This document shows positions 32,549 to 41,443 of a DNA stretch of 64,000 nucleotides, in pieces. Below the pieces are notes generated by a model that had not been told where the DNA came from, made no database searches, and saw only the letters and a list, made by a program, of their open reading frames with translations. Both the position numbers and the translations under genes were made by a program. The stretch is from Bdellovibrio bacteriovorus. GTDB taxonomy: Bacteria; Bdellovibrionota; Bdellovibrionia; Bdellovibrionales; Bdellovibrionaceae. The stretch spans positions 301,545-365,544 of the forward strand of contig NZ_LUKD01000008.1 of assembly GCF_001592745.1 (NCBI RefSeq), read 5' to 3'. Each line of letters begins with the position of its first letter. The stretch's first letter is position 1.

Positions 32549-33163
32549 ATGAGGAATGCAAGCGTGATTGAATTTCCAAAAGCTCAGTCAGTAAGAAAAA
32601 GATTGCAGGATAAAGCTCAAGAGCAAAAAGCAGTTCTTGTTCTTTCCATTGCTTCCGTACTCATTATGTCTGTTTTCCTGAATCAGTGGTTGGTCCAAGG
32701 GCCAGAAACATTAACCACAAATGGCAATCGTGGTGTCGCTAGTATTGAATCAGCGGCATTGGCCAAAGATGTGAAGTGGGAACAAGACCTCGCTAAGAAA
32801 TTAGCGTCGGATAAAAACGCTGTGGCCGGCAGTTTGGCCGTTGCACCCACTCTTCGTGATGAATTGATCTTTGGATTTTTGGAAGGTCGTTACGGTATGA
32901 AGCTCGCTCAAGGCAAAATCGAAAGCCTTGAGTTCATCGATGCTCAAGCCGGTGATCAGCCAATGGCTATTTCTGATAAAGCAGAGTTCTTAACGAAGTA
33001 TTCCGAAGCTTTCGGCATTGGTTTTGACCAAGTCAGCTTGGCGCAAAACTCAGCGGAAGGTCCAGTGTACTCTTTGATCTCTGAATCTAAAGAAATCGTT
33101 GGTCGCGCGCAGTTCGTGACAGATGAACAAGGTCGCGTTTCGGCGATCAATTTTACACAATAA
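32549..33163 (+). CDS. single-pass membrane protein of unknown function
   Basis: 204 residues. A basic cytoplasmic N terminus (about 1-25) leads to one transmembrane helix (about 28-49), followed by a soluble, mostly helical extracytoplasmic domain of 150 residues ending in two beta-rich lines (V-Y-S-L-I-S-E-S-K-E-I-V-G-R-A-Q-F). GAGGGG sits six bases before the ATG. It is 39 bases ahead of the RDD gene and may share its operon. I do not recognise the family. Confidence 0.65.
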   Translation: MRNASVIEFPKAQSVRKRLQDKAQEQKAVLVLSIASVLIMSVFLNQWLVQGPETLTTNGNRGVASIESAALAKDVKWEQDLAKKLASDKNAVAGSLAVAPTLRDELIFGFLEGRYGMKLAQGKIESLEFIDAQAGDQPMAISDKAEFLTKYSEAFGIGFDQVSLAQNSAEGPVYSLISESKEIVGRAQFVTDEQGRVSAINFTQ

Positions 33164-33202
33164 TTGCTTTAGTCTTTCCTGTCCCAAGCCGATACGATCC
33201 AT

Positions 33203-34420
33203 ATGGTATTTCGCGATCTATCGGCTCCACAGTCTACTCCATCTTCGAATGAAAAAACCGCGACACCGATTGCTTCGGTGTCGGATCGTTTTATCGCCCT
33301 TGTCTTGGACTTTCTGATTTTTTCTCCGGTGATCAGTTTAATTATTTCGGGATTGGTTCGTCAGACAAAAACGTATTTTCTTTTAGATGTCTCTTCAGCG
33401 GAAGGAATGATTTCAGCGACGTTGGTTATTGCCGTTGCGATCTTCTTTATATGCTTATTGCAAACGGTGTTTTTGTATTATTGGCAGGCAACTCCCGGGC
33501 AGCTCTTTATGCAAATGCGTGTGGTGTCTTTTCCTCACGCACAGAATCGGCTTTCAATAAATCAGTGTGCGACCCGCGCTTTTTTGTGGTGCACTGGATT
33601 CTTGGTTCTAGCTATTCCATTTTTAGAAGTCGTCAGCCATCCATTGCGTCGCGCTTTCCATGAAAGAGCTTCCGACACCATGGTCATGACTTTGAAACAT
33701 GTTCCTGATGACGGCCCTCATCCTCTGGAATCAAAATTCATCGCATCTTGGATGCGCATGAGCTTTTTATTTTTACTATTATTTATCGTGATCGGTTTCT
33801 TTAAAACATATCATTCTCTTCAAGTCGGGGAGTATGCCTCGAAAGAAAACCGCAGTGTGGCTTCGTGTAAAGAAATTAAAAGTACCGAGTTGACGACGTC
33901 TTCACGAATGGATGCGGCTTTGGTGCTTTATCTCTTAAATGAAATCTCTCCTGAGTGTTTAAGCAAAGAAGCGGATGTGTCTTTGTGGAGTGACCCGGTC
34001 GCGTCTCAGGATCTAGCGTATCTGGCAAAGTATTTAACGGCATCAGAGTCGGAGCAGGAAAAGTATTTCGATAAAATCTGTGAAGACTCTTCTTCACCAA
34101 CTTGTGCGACAGCTCGTTATATGTTGGAAGATGGAGAAAAAGAAGAGCTAGATCATGCGGATCCGAAACTGTGGATTACTCAGCTTCTAAAATCTGATGA
34201 AAAGTACGCCGAACAAGATTTCGTCGCAAGTCTTGCTTTAATCGAAGAGTTGCAGAAAGTGCCAGCGCTAAAAGCAGCATTGGAAAAACGTTTTGTCCGT
34301 TCGGTGTGGGGCCTTAATGAGATGGCCTATGCGCATCCTAAAAAGAAGGGACGTGTTCCTGCCAGTGCCTCGGATGAATCTTTCATTGAGACTTTCAAAG
34401 AAAGATACGAGGTTCCATGA
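33203..34420 (+). CDS. RDD family membrane protein with soluble C-terminal domain
   Basis: 405 residues. The N-terminal half is an RDD domain: S-D-R-F-I-A-L-V-L-D-F (about 28-38) and helices, with Q-A-T-P-G-Q-L-F-M-Q-M-R-V and a fourth hydrophobic segment near 190-210. The remaining 190 residues are soluble and Cys/Glu-rich, with no assigned family. RDD proteins are often transport- or envelope-related, mostly uncharacterised. Its stop overlaps the rhomboid ATG by four bases (ATGA), so the two proteins are made together; the RDD protein could be a substrate or partner of the protease. Confidence 0.75.
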   Translation: MVFRDLSAPQSTPSSNEKTATPIASVSDRFIALVLDFLIFSPVISLIISGLVRQTKTYFLLDVSSAEGMISATLVIAVAIFFICLLQTVFLYYWQATPGQLFMQMRVVSFPHAQNRLSINQCATRAFLWCTGFLVLAIPFLEVVSHPLRRAFHERASDTMVMTLKHVPDDGPHPLESKFIASWMRMSFLFLLLFIVIGFFKTYHSLQVGEYASKENRSVASCKEIKSTELTTSSRMDAALVLYLLNEISPECLSKEADVSLWSDPVASQDLAYLAKYLTASESEQEKYFDKICEDSSSPTCATARYMLEDGEKEELDHADPKLWITQLLKSDEKYAEQDFVASLALIEELQKVPALKAALEKRFVRSVWGLNEMAYAHPKKKGRVPASASDESFIETFKERYEVP

Positions 34421-35361
34421 TTTTCCCAGCTCCCGAAGATTTTAGAAGTTATACACGCTACCCACTAACGATCACGCTTGTGGTGTTGAATGTATTTATC
34501 TTCTTATTGATCTTTAGTGGTGCACCGAATTCAATTTCTTCAGCAAGTCTTTTGCAAAAAGACGGTCTGACTTTGACGGGCCGACTTTACTACCAATATC
34601 TTCAAACTTTACCTGCAGAACTTCTTTATGAGAAGCCAGCGTGGGTGCATGAAGTGACATCGAACAATGTCGAACAATTGGGTGTTTTAGGGGCTTACGC
34701 CCTTCGCGACGCTCGTTATTTAGCGACGGCGGAAACCTGGGCCTATAAGGGCGATGAAATTCAAATCAATCAGTGGCGTTCCGACATTCAAGAGTTTCGA
34801 AAGAAGTATCAGGAACAACTTTTATTTCGATTTGGTCTGAGTTCTTATGAAAAAGGCGGGCTTTCTTGGGTGACCTATCAGTTCTCGCACTCAAACTGGA
34901 TTCATTTAATTTCAAACTTAGCTTTCTTGGCCGTGATTGGCATTGCGGTCGAAGCCTTAGTGGGAAGTGGAGCCTTGCTCTTTCTATACATGCTCGGCGG
35001 TATTGCTGGGGGCGCAGGCTTTTTATTCTCTGAGGCTCATGGAACAGTCCCGATGGTGGGGGCGAGCGCCTCAATCAGTGCGCTTCTCGCATTTTACTGC
35101 GTGGCTGAAACTCGAAAACGCATTCGTTACCTTTATTTCGTTTCGCCCATGCCCGGGCACTACGGTCCGATTTATTTACCGACCCTGCTGATCATTCCCT
35201 TATTCTTGCTTGTAGACCTTGCTAATTTCTGGTCGACACCTGAGGGCTTAGGGGGAGGGGTGGCCTACGCTGCTCATCTTGGCGGCACATTCTTAGGCGT
35301 TTTCGTGGCGCTTCTTTATCGTTGGAAAGCTCCGACGAGTTCGGTTTTAACTCAATCCTGA
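34417..35361 (+). CDS. rhomboid family intramembrane serine protease
   Basis: 314 residues. An N-terminal helix and a soluble insertion (about 35-140) precede the rhomboid core, with S-H-S-N-W-I-H-L-I-S-N (the H-x-x-x-N oxyanion motif), the nucleophile in G-A-S-A-S (Ser217) and the catalytic His in A-H-L-G-G (His287). The catalytic pair is intact, so it should cleave transmembrane helices of partner proteins. The insertion between helix 1 and the core is large for the family. It is coupled to the RDD gene upstream. Confidence 0.9.
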   Translation: MIFPAPEDFRSYTRYPLTITLVVLNVFIFLLIFSGAPNSISSASLLQKDGLTLTGRLYYQYLQTLPAELLYEKPAWVHEVTSNNVEQLGVLGAYALRDARYLATAETWAYKGDEIQINQWRSDIQEFRKKYQEQLLFRFGLSSYEKGGLSWVTYQFSHSNWIHLISNLAFLAVIGIAVEALVGSGALLFLYMLGGIAGGAGFLFSEAHGTVPMVGASASISALLAFYCVAETRKRIRYLYFVSPMPGHYGPIYLPTLLIIPLFLLVDLANFWSTPEGLGGGVAYAAHLGGTFLGVFVALLYRWKAPTSSVLTQS

Positions 35362-35462
35362 CATTGTAATTAATATATAGCCGTTGACAGTTCTATTACG
35401 CTTGAGACACATTGGGACCCCAGAGGCTGTAAAATCACCCACAAACGAAATGGTGGACCCGA

Positions 35463-36335
35463 ATGAAGCTATTGAAGCTCATTAAGTCAGTGATTGTTCT
35501 TACATTATTATCCGTTGGCGTTGCGAATGCGTCGCAATCGACAGTGATCCCGTACTACGGTGAAGAATTCTACCGTGATCTTAAAGCGGGCGTTTCCAAC
35601 AGAGATCTACAAACAAGATTAAAAGCCGTTCTTAGAAGCTACCACGTACAACGTGCCGGAGCTTTAGACATGATCGTGAAGAGCTGCCAGGCCGGACAAG
35701 GCAAATGTTACGCTCACAGCGCGATCGGTTATGGTGCTGCCAGAGTCTTCTTGTTGGGCAACTACTACCTAGTAAAAGATGGCAACAATGGTTATGCCGT
35801 TCACGATGTTTACTGTGATAAAGATAAAAGACGTGCTGACTTCAGAGGCACTCCTCCAGCACCCGGCCGCATTCCAGATAATGGCGTGATCAATGTTGAG
35901 CACACGTGGCCACAAAGCCATTTCACTCGCAGATTCCCAGATGAAGTGCAGAAATCAGATCTTCACCATCTTTTCCCAACAGATTCACAATTGAACTCTA
36001 TCCGTGGGAACAATCCTTTTGGTGAAGTGTCGCAAGATTTGATGGACTTAAAATGCCCGGCTTCACGATTTGGTTTGGGCACGGCGGGTTCTGATGAGGT
36101 TTTCGAACCACCGACGGCTCACAAAGGGAACGTAGCACGTGCTTTGTTCTACTTTTCGATCCGTTATGATCTTCCGATTGATCAGCGCGAAGAAGTTGTT
36201 CTTCGCAAATGGCATAACGAAGACCCGGTTGATGAAGAAGAGATGAGAAGAAACAACGAAATCTTCAAAGCTCAAGCAAACCGAAATCCCTTCATCGATT
36301 TCCCAGAGTTGGCTGACAAAATCGCTGACTTCTAA
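35463..36335 (+). CDS. secreted endonuclease I family nuclease
   Basis: 290 residues. A signal peptide (about 1-23) is followed by the endonuclease I / NucM fold, with V-E-H-T-W-P-Q-S (beta-beta-alpha metal, catalytic His), D-L-H-H-L-F-P and N-S-x-R-G-N-x-P-F-G (metal-binding Asn/Arg). Paired cysteines fit a periplasmic or secreted enzyme. It would degrade DNA without sequence preference, consistent with digestion of prey DNA. Monocistronic, closed by a terminator. Confidence 0.93.
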   Translation: MKLLKLIKSVIVLTLLSVGVANASQSTVIPYYGEEFYRDLKAGVSNRDLQTRLKAVLRSYHVQRAGALDMIVKSCQAGQGKCYAHSAIGYGAARVFLLGNYYLVKDGNNGYAVHDVYCDKDKRRADFRGTPPAPGRIPDNGVINVEHTWPQSHFTRRFPDEVQKSDLHHLFPTDSQLNSIRGNNPFGEVSQDLMDLKCPASRFGLGTAGSDEVFEPPTAHKGNVARALFYFSIRYDLPIDQREEVVLRKWHNEDPVDEEEMRRNNEIFKAQANRNPFIDFPELADKIADF

Positions 36336-36362
36336 ACTGAACATAATAAATTTTTGAATTAC

Positions 36363-36396
36363 AAAAGCCCGTCGACCACGGGCTTTTTGTTTTTTG
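36363..36396 (+). terminator. rho-independent terminator of endonuclease gene
   Basis: AAAAGCCCGT-CGACC-ACGGGCTTTT followed by TGTTTTTT, 28 bases after the stop. Confidence 0.92.
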
Positions 36397-36451
36397 CATT
36401 CACTTGTTCGAAGAATTCAATAAATTTCTTAAAAAAACTGAAATTAGACTC

Positions 36452-36478
36452 TTGCAATGCTGAAATTGTTGTGTTGCA
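36452..36478 (+). promoter_or_regulatory. possible promoter of leader transcript
   Basis: TTGCAA (36452) and TGCAAT (about 36473) are 15-16 bases apart, followed by a purine-rich GGGAGGGG near 36490. Weak match; listed because a leader transcript must begin hereabouts. Confidence 0.25.
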
Positions 36479-36523
36479 ATCATTTCTACGGGAGGGGTGA
36501 TACCACGGAAGGTCTCGGGGAGC

Positions 36524-36559
36524 ATGATGTTCTCACCTCTATTTTTCTTTTATAAATGA
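36524..36559 (+). CDS. candidate Phe-rich leader peptide
   Basis: An 11-codon frame reads M-M-F-S-P-L-F-F-F-Y-K and stops three bases before a terminator hairpin. CGGGGAG lies just before the first ATG. Four of eleven residues are Phe and one Tyr, the composition of an attenuation leader of the pheL/pheM kind. The segment CCACGG at about 36503 could pair with CCGTGG in the 3' arm of the terminator and so oppose it. Coding of such a short frame cannot be shown from one sequence. Confidence 0.3.
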   Translation: MMFSPLFFFYK

Positions 36560-36561
36560 AT

Positions 36562-36598
36562 AACCCACGGTAGAAATACCGTGGGTTTTGTTCTTTTT
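36562..36598 (+). terminator. terminator just before isochorismatase gene (attenuator?)
   Basis: AACCCACGGT and ACCGTGGGTT form a 10-bp perfect stem with a six-base loop, followed by TTGTTCTTTTT. It ends ten bases before the next ATG, so it either ends a small RNA or controls read-through into the gene. Confidence 0.85.
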
Positions 36599-36608
36599 GG
36601 GGTCTATT

Positions 36609-37133
36609 ATGAATCAAGGCACAGCTTTAATGATAGTCGATGCTCAGGTGAATATGTTTGATCCGAAAAGACCCGTCTTTGAAGCCGAACATCTGTTGGA
36701 ACGTCTTAAAAAGTTGCTTTCCTTAGCCCGCGCATCCGGCACCCAAGTTGTTTTTGTTCAAAATAATGGCACGGCCGGTGAGCCTGATGAACCCCGCACC
36801 CCAGGCTGGTTGATTCATCCCGAGCTAGAGATCGCCATCGGCGACCTGATCATTCAAAAAACCGAGTGCAGTGCCTTTGCTGAAAATGATCTAGAAAAAC
36901 GCCTGAAGCAGATGGGAATTAAAAAGCTCATCATCGCAGGTTTGCAGTCTGAATATTGCGTAGTCACGAATTGTGAAAAGTCCCTCGAGGCGGGATTCGA
37001 AGTGATTCTGGTTTCCGATGCCCACAGCACTTATGATTCTGCCACTCAAAAAGCCTCGGAAATCATCGCCAGCATCAATGCGAAACTTCGCGATAAAGTG
37101 GATTTGTGGCGTGTGGATGACGTCGCTATCTAA
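36609..37133 (+). CDS. isochorismatase family cysteine hydrolase
   Basis: 174 residues from the ATG at 36609, after GGGG. The catalytic triad of the superfamily is visible: Asp in I-V-D-A-Q (about residue 11), Lys in I-I-Q-K-T-E-C-S-A-F (about 88) and Cys in G-L-Q-S-E-Y-C-V-V-T-N-C (about 117). Members hydrolyse isochorismate, nicotinamide or related amides and ethers; the substrate cannot be told from these motifs. The gene sits directly behind a terminator hairpin and a Phe-rich mini-frame. It ends at a bidirectional terminator shared with putA. Confidence 0.88.
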   Translation: MNQGTALMIVDAQVNMFDPKRPVFEAEHLLERLKKLLSLARASGTQVVFVQNNGTAGEPDEPRTPGWLIHPELEIAIGDLIIQKTECSAFAENDLEKRLKQMGIKKLIIAGLQSEYCVVTNCEKSLEAGFEVILVSDAHSTYDSATQKASEIIASINAKLRDKVDLWRVDDVAI

Positions 37134-37142
37134 GTGGAATAA

Positions 37143-37174
37143 AAAAAGGCTTCGTATCACTACGAAGCCTTTTT
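37143..37174. terminator. bidirectional terminator, isochorismatase/putA
   Basis: A perfect 14-bp stem (37143-37156 with 37161-37174) with TCAC loop; A run on one side and T run on the other serve both convergent genes. Confidence 0.95.
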
Positions 37175-37195
37175 AGTTTTAAAAGAGTTTCGAAA

Positions 37196-40144
37196 CTATT
37201 CTTCCGCGGGAGCAAAACCACGACGAAGAGTGTTCTCTGTCACGGCCGCTGGCTCCATGTATTGTTTCAAGTAATCAGGGCCGCCGGTTTTAGAACCGAT
37301 ACCCGACATTTTGAAACCACCGAATGGATGACGATCCACCATCGCACCGGTGATGCCACGGTTGATGTACAAGTTACCCACTTCGAATTCTTCTTTAACG
37401 CGTGCGATGTTGGCAGGGCTTCGAGAGAAAACACCACCAGTCAAAGCGTACTCTGTGCTATTGGCGATTTCCAAAGCTTGATCCAAGTTTTTAGCACGGA
37501 TTACTGCTACCACCGGACCGAAGATTTCGTTTTGCGCTAGTTTCGAATCACCAGCAACGTCACCGAAGATTGTTGGTGGAACAAAGAACCCGTTCGTCGG
37601 CGCTTGGCCTTTGAACAGAAGTTTCTGCGTTTTTTCGTTTTCGGCAATCGTGTTCATGATGCGCTCATGCGCTTCTTGATCTACCACAGGACCCATATAG
37701 GCCTTTGGATTTTCTGCCGCAAGGACCGAGATTGACTTCGCCGCTTCGACCAAACGATCTGTGAAACGATCGTAAACTTCATCAAGAACGATCACACGGC
37801 TTGCTGCTGAACACTTCTGACCGCTAAAGCCAAAAGCAGAGTACAAGACACCATCCACGGCTTCATCAAGATCCGCATCGTTATCGATGATCACGGCATT
37901 TTTACCGCCCATCTCGATAATGCATCTCTTTACGTGAGTTTGGCCGGGTTGAACATGAGAAGCTCGGTTCAGGATATGAAGACCGACAGCTTTAGAGCCT
38001 GTGAATGCAATTGTTGTTGTGAATTTGTGGTTCACAATATGTTCGCCCACTTCTTCACCGAAACCAGGAAGGAAGTTGATAACACCCGCCGGGAAGCCCG
38101 CCTCTTGAACAAGCTTCATCAAACCATAAGCCACCACAGAAGATTGTTCTGCAGGTTTCATCACCACGGTATTTCCAGTCACCGCCGCGGCCGTCACCAT
38201 GCCGGCTAAAATCGCCAACGGGAAGTTCCAAGGAGCAATAACGGCAGTTACACCACGAGATTTATAGATGTAGTGAGAAAGTTCACCAGGCAATCCACCC
38301 ACGCGCAACGGCTTTTGCAGGTGGCGCATGTCGCGAGCGTAGTAACGACAGAAGTCGATGGCTTCCGCAACATCACCATCGGCTTCGGCCCATGGTTTAC
38401 CGACTTCCATCACCTGAGTTGCGATCAATTTGAATTTATCGCGAACCATCAAGTCAGCAAGCTTATCAACCAAAGCCGCACGCTGCTCACAAGGCACATT
38501 CTTCCAAGTTTTGTAAGCAGATTGCGCGGCCTGCATTGCTTGTTCGGCATGTTCGACAGAGGCCATGTTGATCTTACCAACCACTTGGGAAGATTCAGAA
38601 GGATTCACGCGATCAAAGTTTTTATCCGTGCGAATTTCTTTGTTGTTGATCACAACAGGAACATTCACGGGCAAAGACGCCTTCATGTCAGCCAGCGCTT
38701 TGAGCATCTTTTCGCGATCTGCTTTCACAGCGAAATCAAGAAGAGGTTCATTATAGAACTTGCCTGGTTTTTTAGGAAGGATCGGAGATGTCGGAGTCAA
38801 ACCTTGAGCAGGGTCTTTCAAAAGTTCTGCTGTTGTTTTGTTATCCGCGAATTTTCCACGCAACCAAGATTCGTTGGATGAGTTCTCAAGCAAACGGCGA
38901 ACGAGGTAAGCCATGCCCGGGATCAATTCACCTACGGGAGCATACTCACGCATGCGGTAACCCATGTCGACGATAGTTTTCTTAATCGGCTCAGCCATTC
39001 CGTAAAGCATTTGGAATTCCAAAGCTTCTTTTGGAATATTCAATTTTTCAGCATAGACCATACAAGCCGCGATAGTTCTGACGTTATGAGACGCAAAAGC
39101 CGGGCGGATGTATTTGATGTTTTCAAGGAAGTACTTCGCGCACACTTCGTAGTTGGCGTCGGACTCGGCTTTGTTCGTGTAAACAGGAACGGGCCAGCCG
39201 CGTTGTTCAGCTTCAATAGTTTCGTAGTCCCAGTAAGCACCCTTCACTAGGCGAACCCAGAATGGAGTGCCGCGAGTTTTTGCGAAGTCTGTCAACATTT
39301 TGCAGTCTTCGAAAGAATCACGAAGGTAAGCTTGGATCACGATACCGAAGTATTTGTAGTTTTTAAATTCAGGCTCATTGATAAGCTCTGTGAAAACTTC
39401 CAAAGTCAGGTGTTTTACAGAGTACTGTTCCATATCCAGATTGATGAACACGCCTTTTTGCATTCCCAAACGGAATACCGGACGCATACGATCTTTCAAG
39501 ATTTTCTTCGTTTCATCCCAAGCTGTGTCTTTGATTTGCGAGTAAAGTGCTGTCATTTTCACAGACACGTTTACTTTCGGCATTGCACCTTCATGATCGC
39601 GATCAATCTGTGGAACTTCATCCCACTTTTCAGCGTCTTTCGCGAGCCAGTTCACAAGTTCCACGTATTTGTTCGTGTACTCTTGCGCTTCTTTTTCAGA
39701 AAGAATGGCTTCACCCAAGATGTCGACAGTGAAAGTCATTTTGTTTTTGCGCGCTTTTTTCAGTACCGGCAACGCCTCGTCAGGGTTTTCACCCGTGATA
39801 AACATTTGCGCCATACCCACGACGTTTTTCTTAATAGCACCGGCCATCAAGCCCGGAGCCAAAGAACCCAATCCCAAACCCACGTTGAAAACAGGAGGAA
39901 GTTTTCCGCCATCTTCAGCAAAGTATTCCTTCAAGTGGCGAGCGACTTCATCACCCGAGTTGATAGAAGGAAGTACGTCCACAAAGCGGAACATGTTGGT
40001 TTTGAATTTTTCATTTTTCATACTCCATTCCATGATGGAGCCGTACCAGAAATCTTTTGAGAAAATGGAAGCCTTTGACTGGCCTTCCATACGCTTCATA
40101 ATCTCTTCGCCGCGCGCGACGATTTGCGATTGGATGTCGTTCAT
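37196..40144 (-). CDS. putA: bifunctional proline dehydrogenase / P5C dehydrogenase
   Basis: 982 residues. The N-terminal half (about 100-440) is a proline dehydrogenase barrel (K-M-T-A-L-Y-S, D-M-E-Q-Y, V-R-L-V-K-G-A-Y-W-D-Y-E and the R-M-R-E-Y substrate-binding segment). The C-terminal half (about 500-970) is an aldehyde dehydrogenase: P-W-N-F-P-L-A-I, F-T-G-S, M-G-G-K-N and catalytic Cys in G-F-S-G-Q-K-C-S-A-A-S-R. Together they oxidise proline to glutamate with FAD and NAD. There is no N-terminal DNA-binding domain, so it is not a PutA repressor. Proline from prey protein is a likely carbon source. GAGGT precedes the ATG. Confidence 0.96.
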   Translation of the reverse strand: MNDIQSQIVARGEEIMKRMEGQSKASIFSKDFWYGSIMEWSMKNEKFKTNMFRFVDVLPSINSGDEVARHLKEYFAEDGGKLPPVFNVGLGLGSLAPGLMAGAIKKNVVGMAQMFITGENPDEALPVLKKARKNKMTFTVDILGEAILSEKEAQEYTNKYVELVNWLAKDAEKWDEVPQIDRDHEGAMPKVNVSVKMTALYSQIKDTAWDETKKILKDRMRPVFRLGMQKGVFINLDMEQYSVKHLTLEVFTELINEPEFKNYKYFGIVIQAYLRDSFEDCKMLTDFAKTRGTPFWVRLVKGAYWDYETIEAEQRGWPVPVYTNKAESDANYEVCAKYFLENIKYIRPAFASHNVRTIAACMVYAEKLNIPKEALEFQMLYGMAEPIKKTIVDMGYRMREYAPVGELIPGMAYLVRRLLENSSNESWLRGKFADNKTTAELLKDPAQGLTPTSPILPKKPGKFYNEPLLDFAVKADREKMLKALADMKASLPVNVPVVINNKEIRTDKNFDRVNPSESSQVVGKINMASVEHAEQAMQAAQSAYKTWKNVPCEQRAALVDKLADLMVRDKFKLIATQVMEVGKPWAEADGDVAEAIDFCRYYARDMRHLQKPLRVGGLPGELSHYIYKSRGVTAVIAPWNFPLAILAGMVTAAAVTGNTVVMKPAEQSSVVAYGLMKLVQEAGFPAGVINFLPGFGEEVGEHIVNHKFTTTIAFTGSKAVGLHILNRASHVQPGQTHVKRCIIEMGGKNAVIIDNDADLDEAVDGVLYSAFGFSGQKCSAASRVIVLDEVYDRFTDRLVEAAKSISVLAAENPKAYMGPVVDQEAHERIMNTIAENEKTQKLLFKGQAPTNGFFVPPTIFGDVAGDSKLAQNEIFGPVVAVIRAKNLDQALEIANSTEYALTGGVFSRSPANIARVKEEFEVGNLYINRGITGAMVDRHPFGGFKMSGIGSKTGGPDYLKQYMEPAAVTENTLRRGFAPAEE

Positions 40145-40241
40145 ATTTTTACCTCAATGAGAGGGCCGCATATTCCCTCTAGGGAAGTAAAAACTCAAGT
40201 AATTTGCAGGAACAAAGTCGGGGAGATTTGATAGAATTGGA

Positions 40242-40271
40242 CCAAGGCGTCATAGAGTGAAAACGCCTTGG
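40242..40271 (-). terminator. inverted repeat after FAH gene, possible terminator
   Basis: CCAAGGCGT and ACGCCTTGG are perfect 9-base arms around a 12-base loop, just past the FAH-family stop at 40284. The following T content is modest. Confidence 0.5.
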
Positions 40272-40283
40272 ATTTATAGCGAA

Positions 40284-40871
40284 TTAAACGACTTTCCAGC
40301 TGTGTTTCATCTTTCCTGGAATTTCAGCTTCCAGAAGATCGCCTTTTTTAAAGGCACCCACACCCGGAGGAGTCCCTGTAAGAAGTAAATCCCCGGGCAT
40401 CACCGGGAAGTGGGTACGCACAAACTGAAGCAGCTCTTCAAAGCCAAAGATCATTTGGGACGTGTTGCCTTGTTGGCGAAGCTCGCCGTTCACCTTCAAG
40501 ACGATATCCAGATTTTTAAGATCCTCTAAGTCAGAAACCGGAAAAAACTCAGAAAGGGGACAGGCGCCTTTGAAGCTTTTTGCTAAGGTCCAAGGCTGGC
40601 CTTTCGCTTTCAGCTGGTTTTGTTTTTCGCGATCCGTAAGATCTAAAGCAATGCAAGCCGCATCGATTTGCAAGTTGTCATCAAACTGCAAAGCCAGCTC
40701 TGTTTCGTAGTGCAATTCATTTTTCCAAGAGGGGAGATGAAGCTCTTTCGCTGCTAAAGTAGCGCAGCTTCCCGCCTTTAAAAACAACAAAGGTTCTGTC
40801 GGCACTTCGTTGCCAAGCTCTTTTGCGTGTTCAGCGTAATTGCGACCCACAGCCCAGATATTTTGAATCAT
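40284..40871 (-). CDS. fumarylacetoacetate hydrolase family protein
   Basis: 195 residues, the short FAHD1/YcgM-like form. I-W-A-V-G-R-N-Y-A-x-H-A-K-E, F-L-K, E-T-E-L-A metal-binding acids, D-L-T-D-R, K-S-F-K-G-A-C-P and G-D-L-L-L-T-G-T-P-P-G-V-G are in the usual order. Members act on oxaloacetate (decarboxylation), acylpyruvates or related compounds. The ATG overlaps the histidine-phosphatase stop by four bases (ATGA), so it is the second gene of a two-gene operon. Confidence 0.9.
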   Translation of the reverse strand: MIQNIWAVGRNYAEHAKELGNEVPTEPLLFLKAGSCATLAAKELHLPSWKNELHYETELALQFDDNLQIDAACIALDLTDREKQNQLKAKGQPWTLAKSFKGACPLSEFFPVSDLEDLKNLDIVLKVNGELRQQGNTSQMIFGFEELLQFVRTHFPVMPGDLLLTGTPPGVGAFKKGDLLEAEIPGKMKHSWKVV

Positions 40872-41359
40872 AAATGCACCCTTTTAAATTCGATAAACTC
40901 AAAGACACCATCGCTTTTCACTTCAAAGCCCACGTACTGACAGGGGCTCCAGTGAGAATATTCTGAATCCGAAAAATCTTTATCACTGGGAACTACGGCT
41001 AATGCTTCCACCACCAAATCATAATGCGAACACAAGAAAACCACGGCCTTTTTGTTTTCAGCCAAACGCTCAAAAAGTTTCTGGATACGTGAGCGAAACT
41101 CCGACAAGTTTTCGTCACCTTGTTGCTCTAAAAGCTCATCTGTATTTTGTAAGGGAAGATCGAAGTGCTGAGCCAAAGGACGGAACGTGCTATGGGTGCG
41201 CTTCTTCGGGGACACCCAAAGCTCTGTCGGCGTCGGCAATTCTTTTTTGAGCACCTTGTCGAGAAGTTTTGACGCCTGAGCATGACCCTCGGCCGTCAAA
41301 TCCGGATCGCCTGAAAAATCCATAGCTTTTTGTGCATGTCGAAAGAGGTAGATCTTCAT
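40868..41359 (-). CDS. histidine phosphatase family protein (SixA-like)
   Basis: 163 residues. R-H-A-Q-K (His8) is the phospho-acceptor motif and C-S-H-Y-D the second catalytic His; D-P-D-L-T-A-E-G-H-A-Q and S-P-K-K-R-T complete the branch-1 pattern of short SixA-type members. A SixA-like enzyme would dephosphorylate a His-phosphorylated protein or small substrate. First gene of the pair with the FAH-family protein; divergent from hslO. Confidence 0.85.
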   Translation of the reverse strand: MKIYLFRHAQKAMDFSGDPDLTAEGHAQASKLLDKVLKKELPTPTELWVSPKKRTHSTFRPLAQHFDLPLQNTDELLEQQGDENLSEFRSRIQKLFERLAENKKAVVFLCSHYDLVVEALAVVPSDKDFSDSEYSHWSPCQYVGFEVKSDGVFEFIEFKRVHL

Positions 41360-41443
41360 CGGGGTGCGCTCTCTTATACTTGAATTTATTGGGTGGCCCT
41401 GTTACGTTGCGATTTAGTTTTCCATAAGGTCTGGGAGTTTGTC

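Noticed and set aside
37262-40160. Many long plus-strand frames opposite putA
   Set aside because: They are shadows of the minus-strand putA coding sequence with no start signals or family features.
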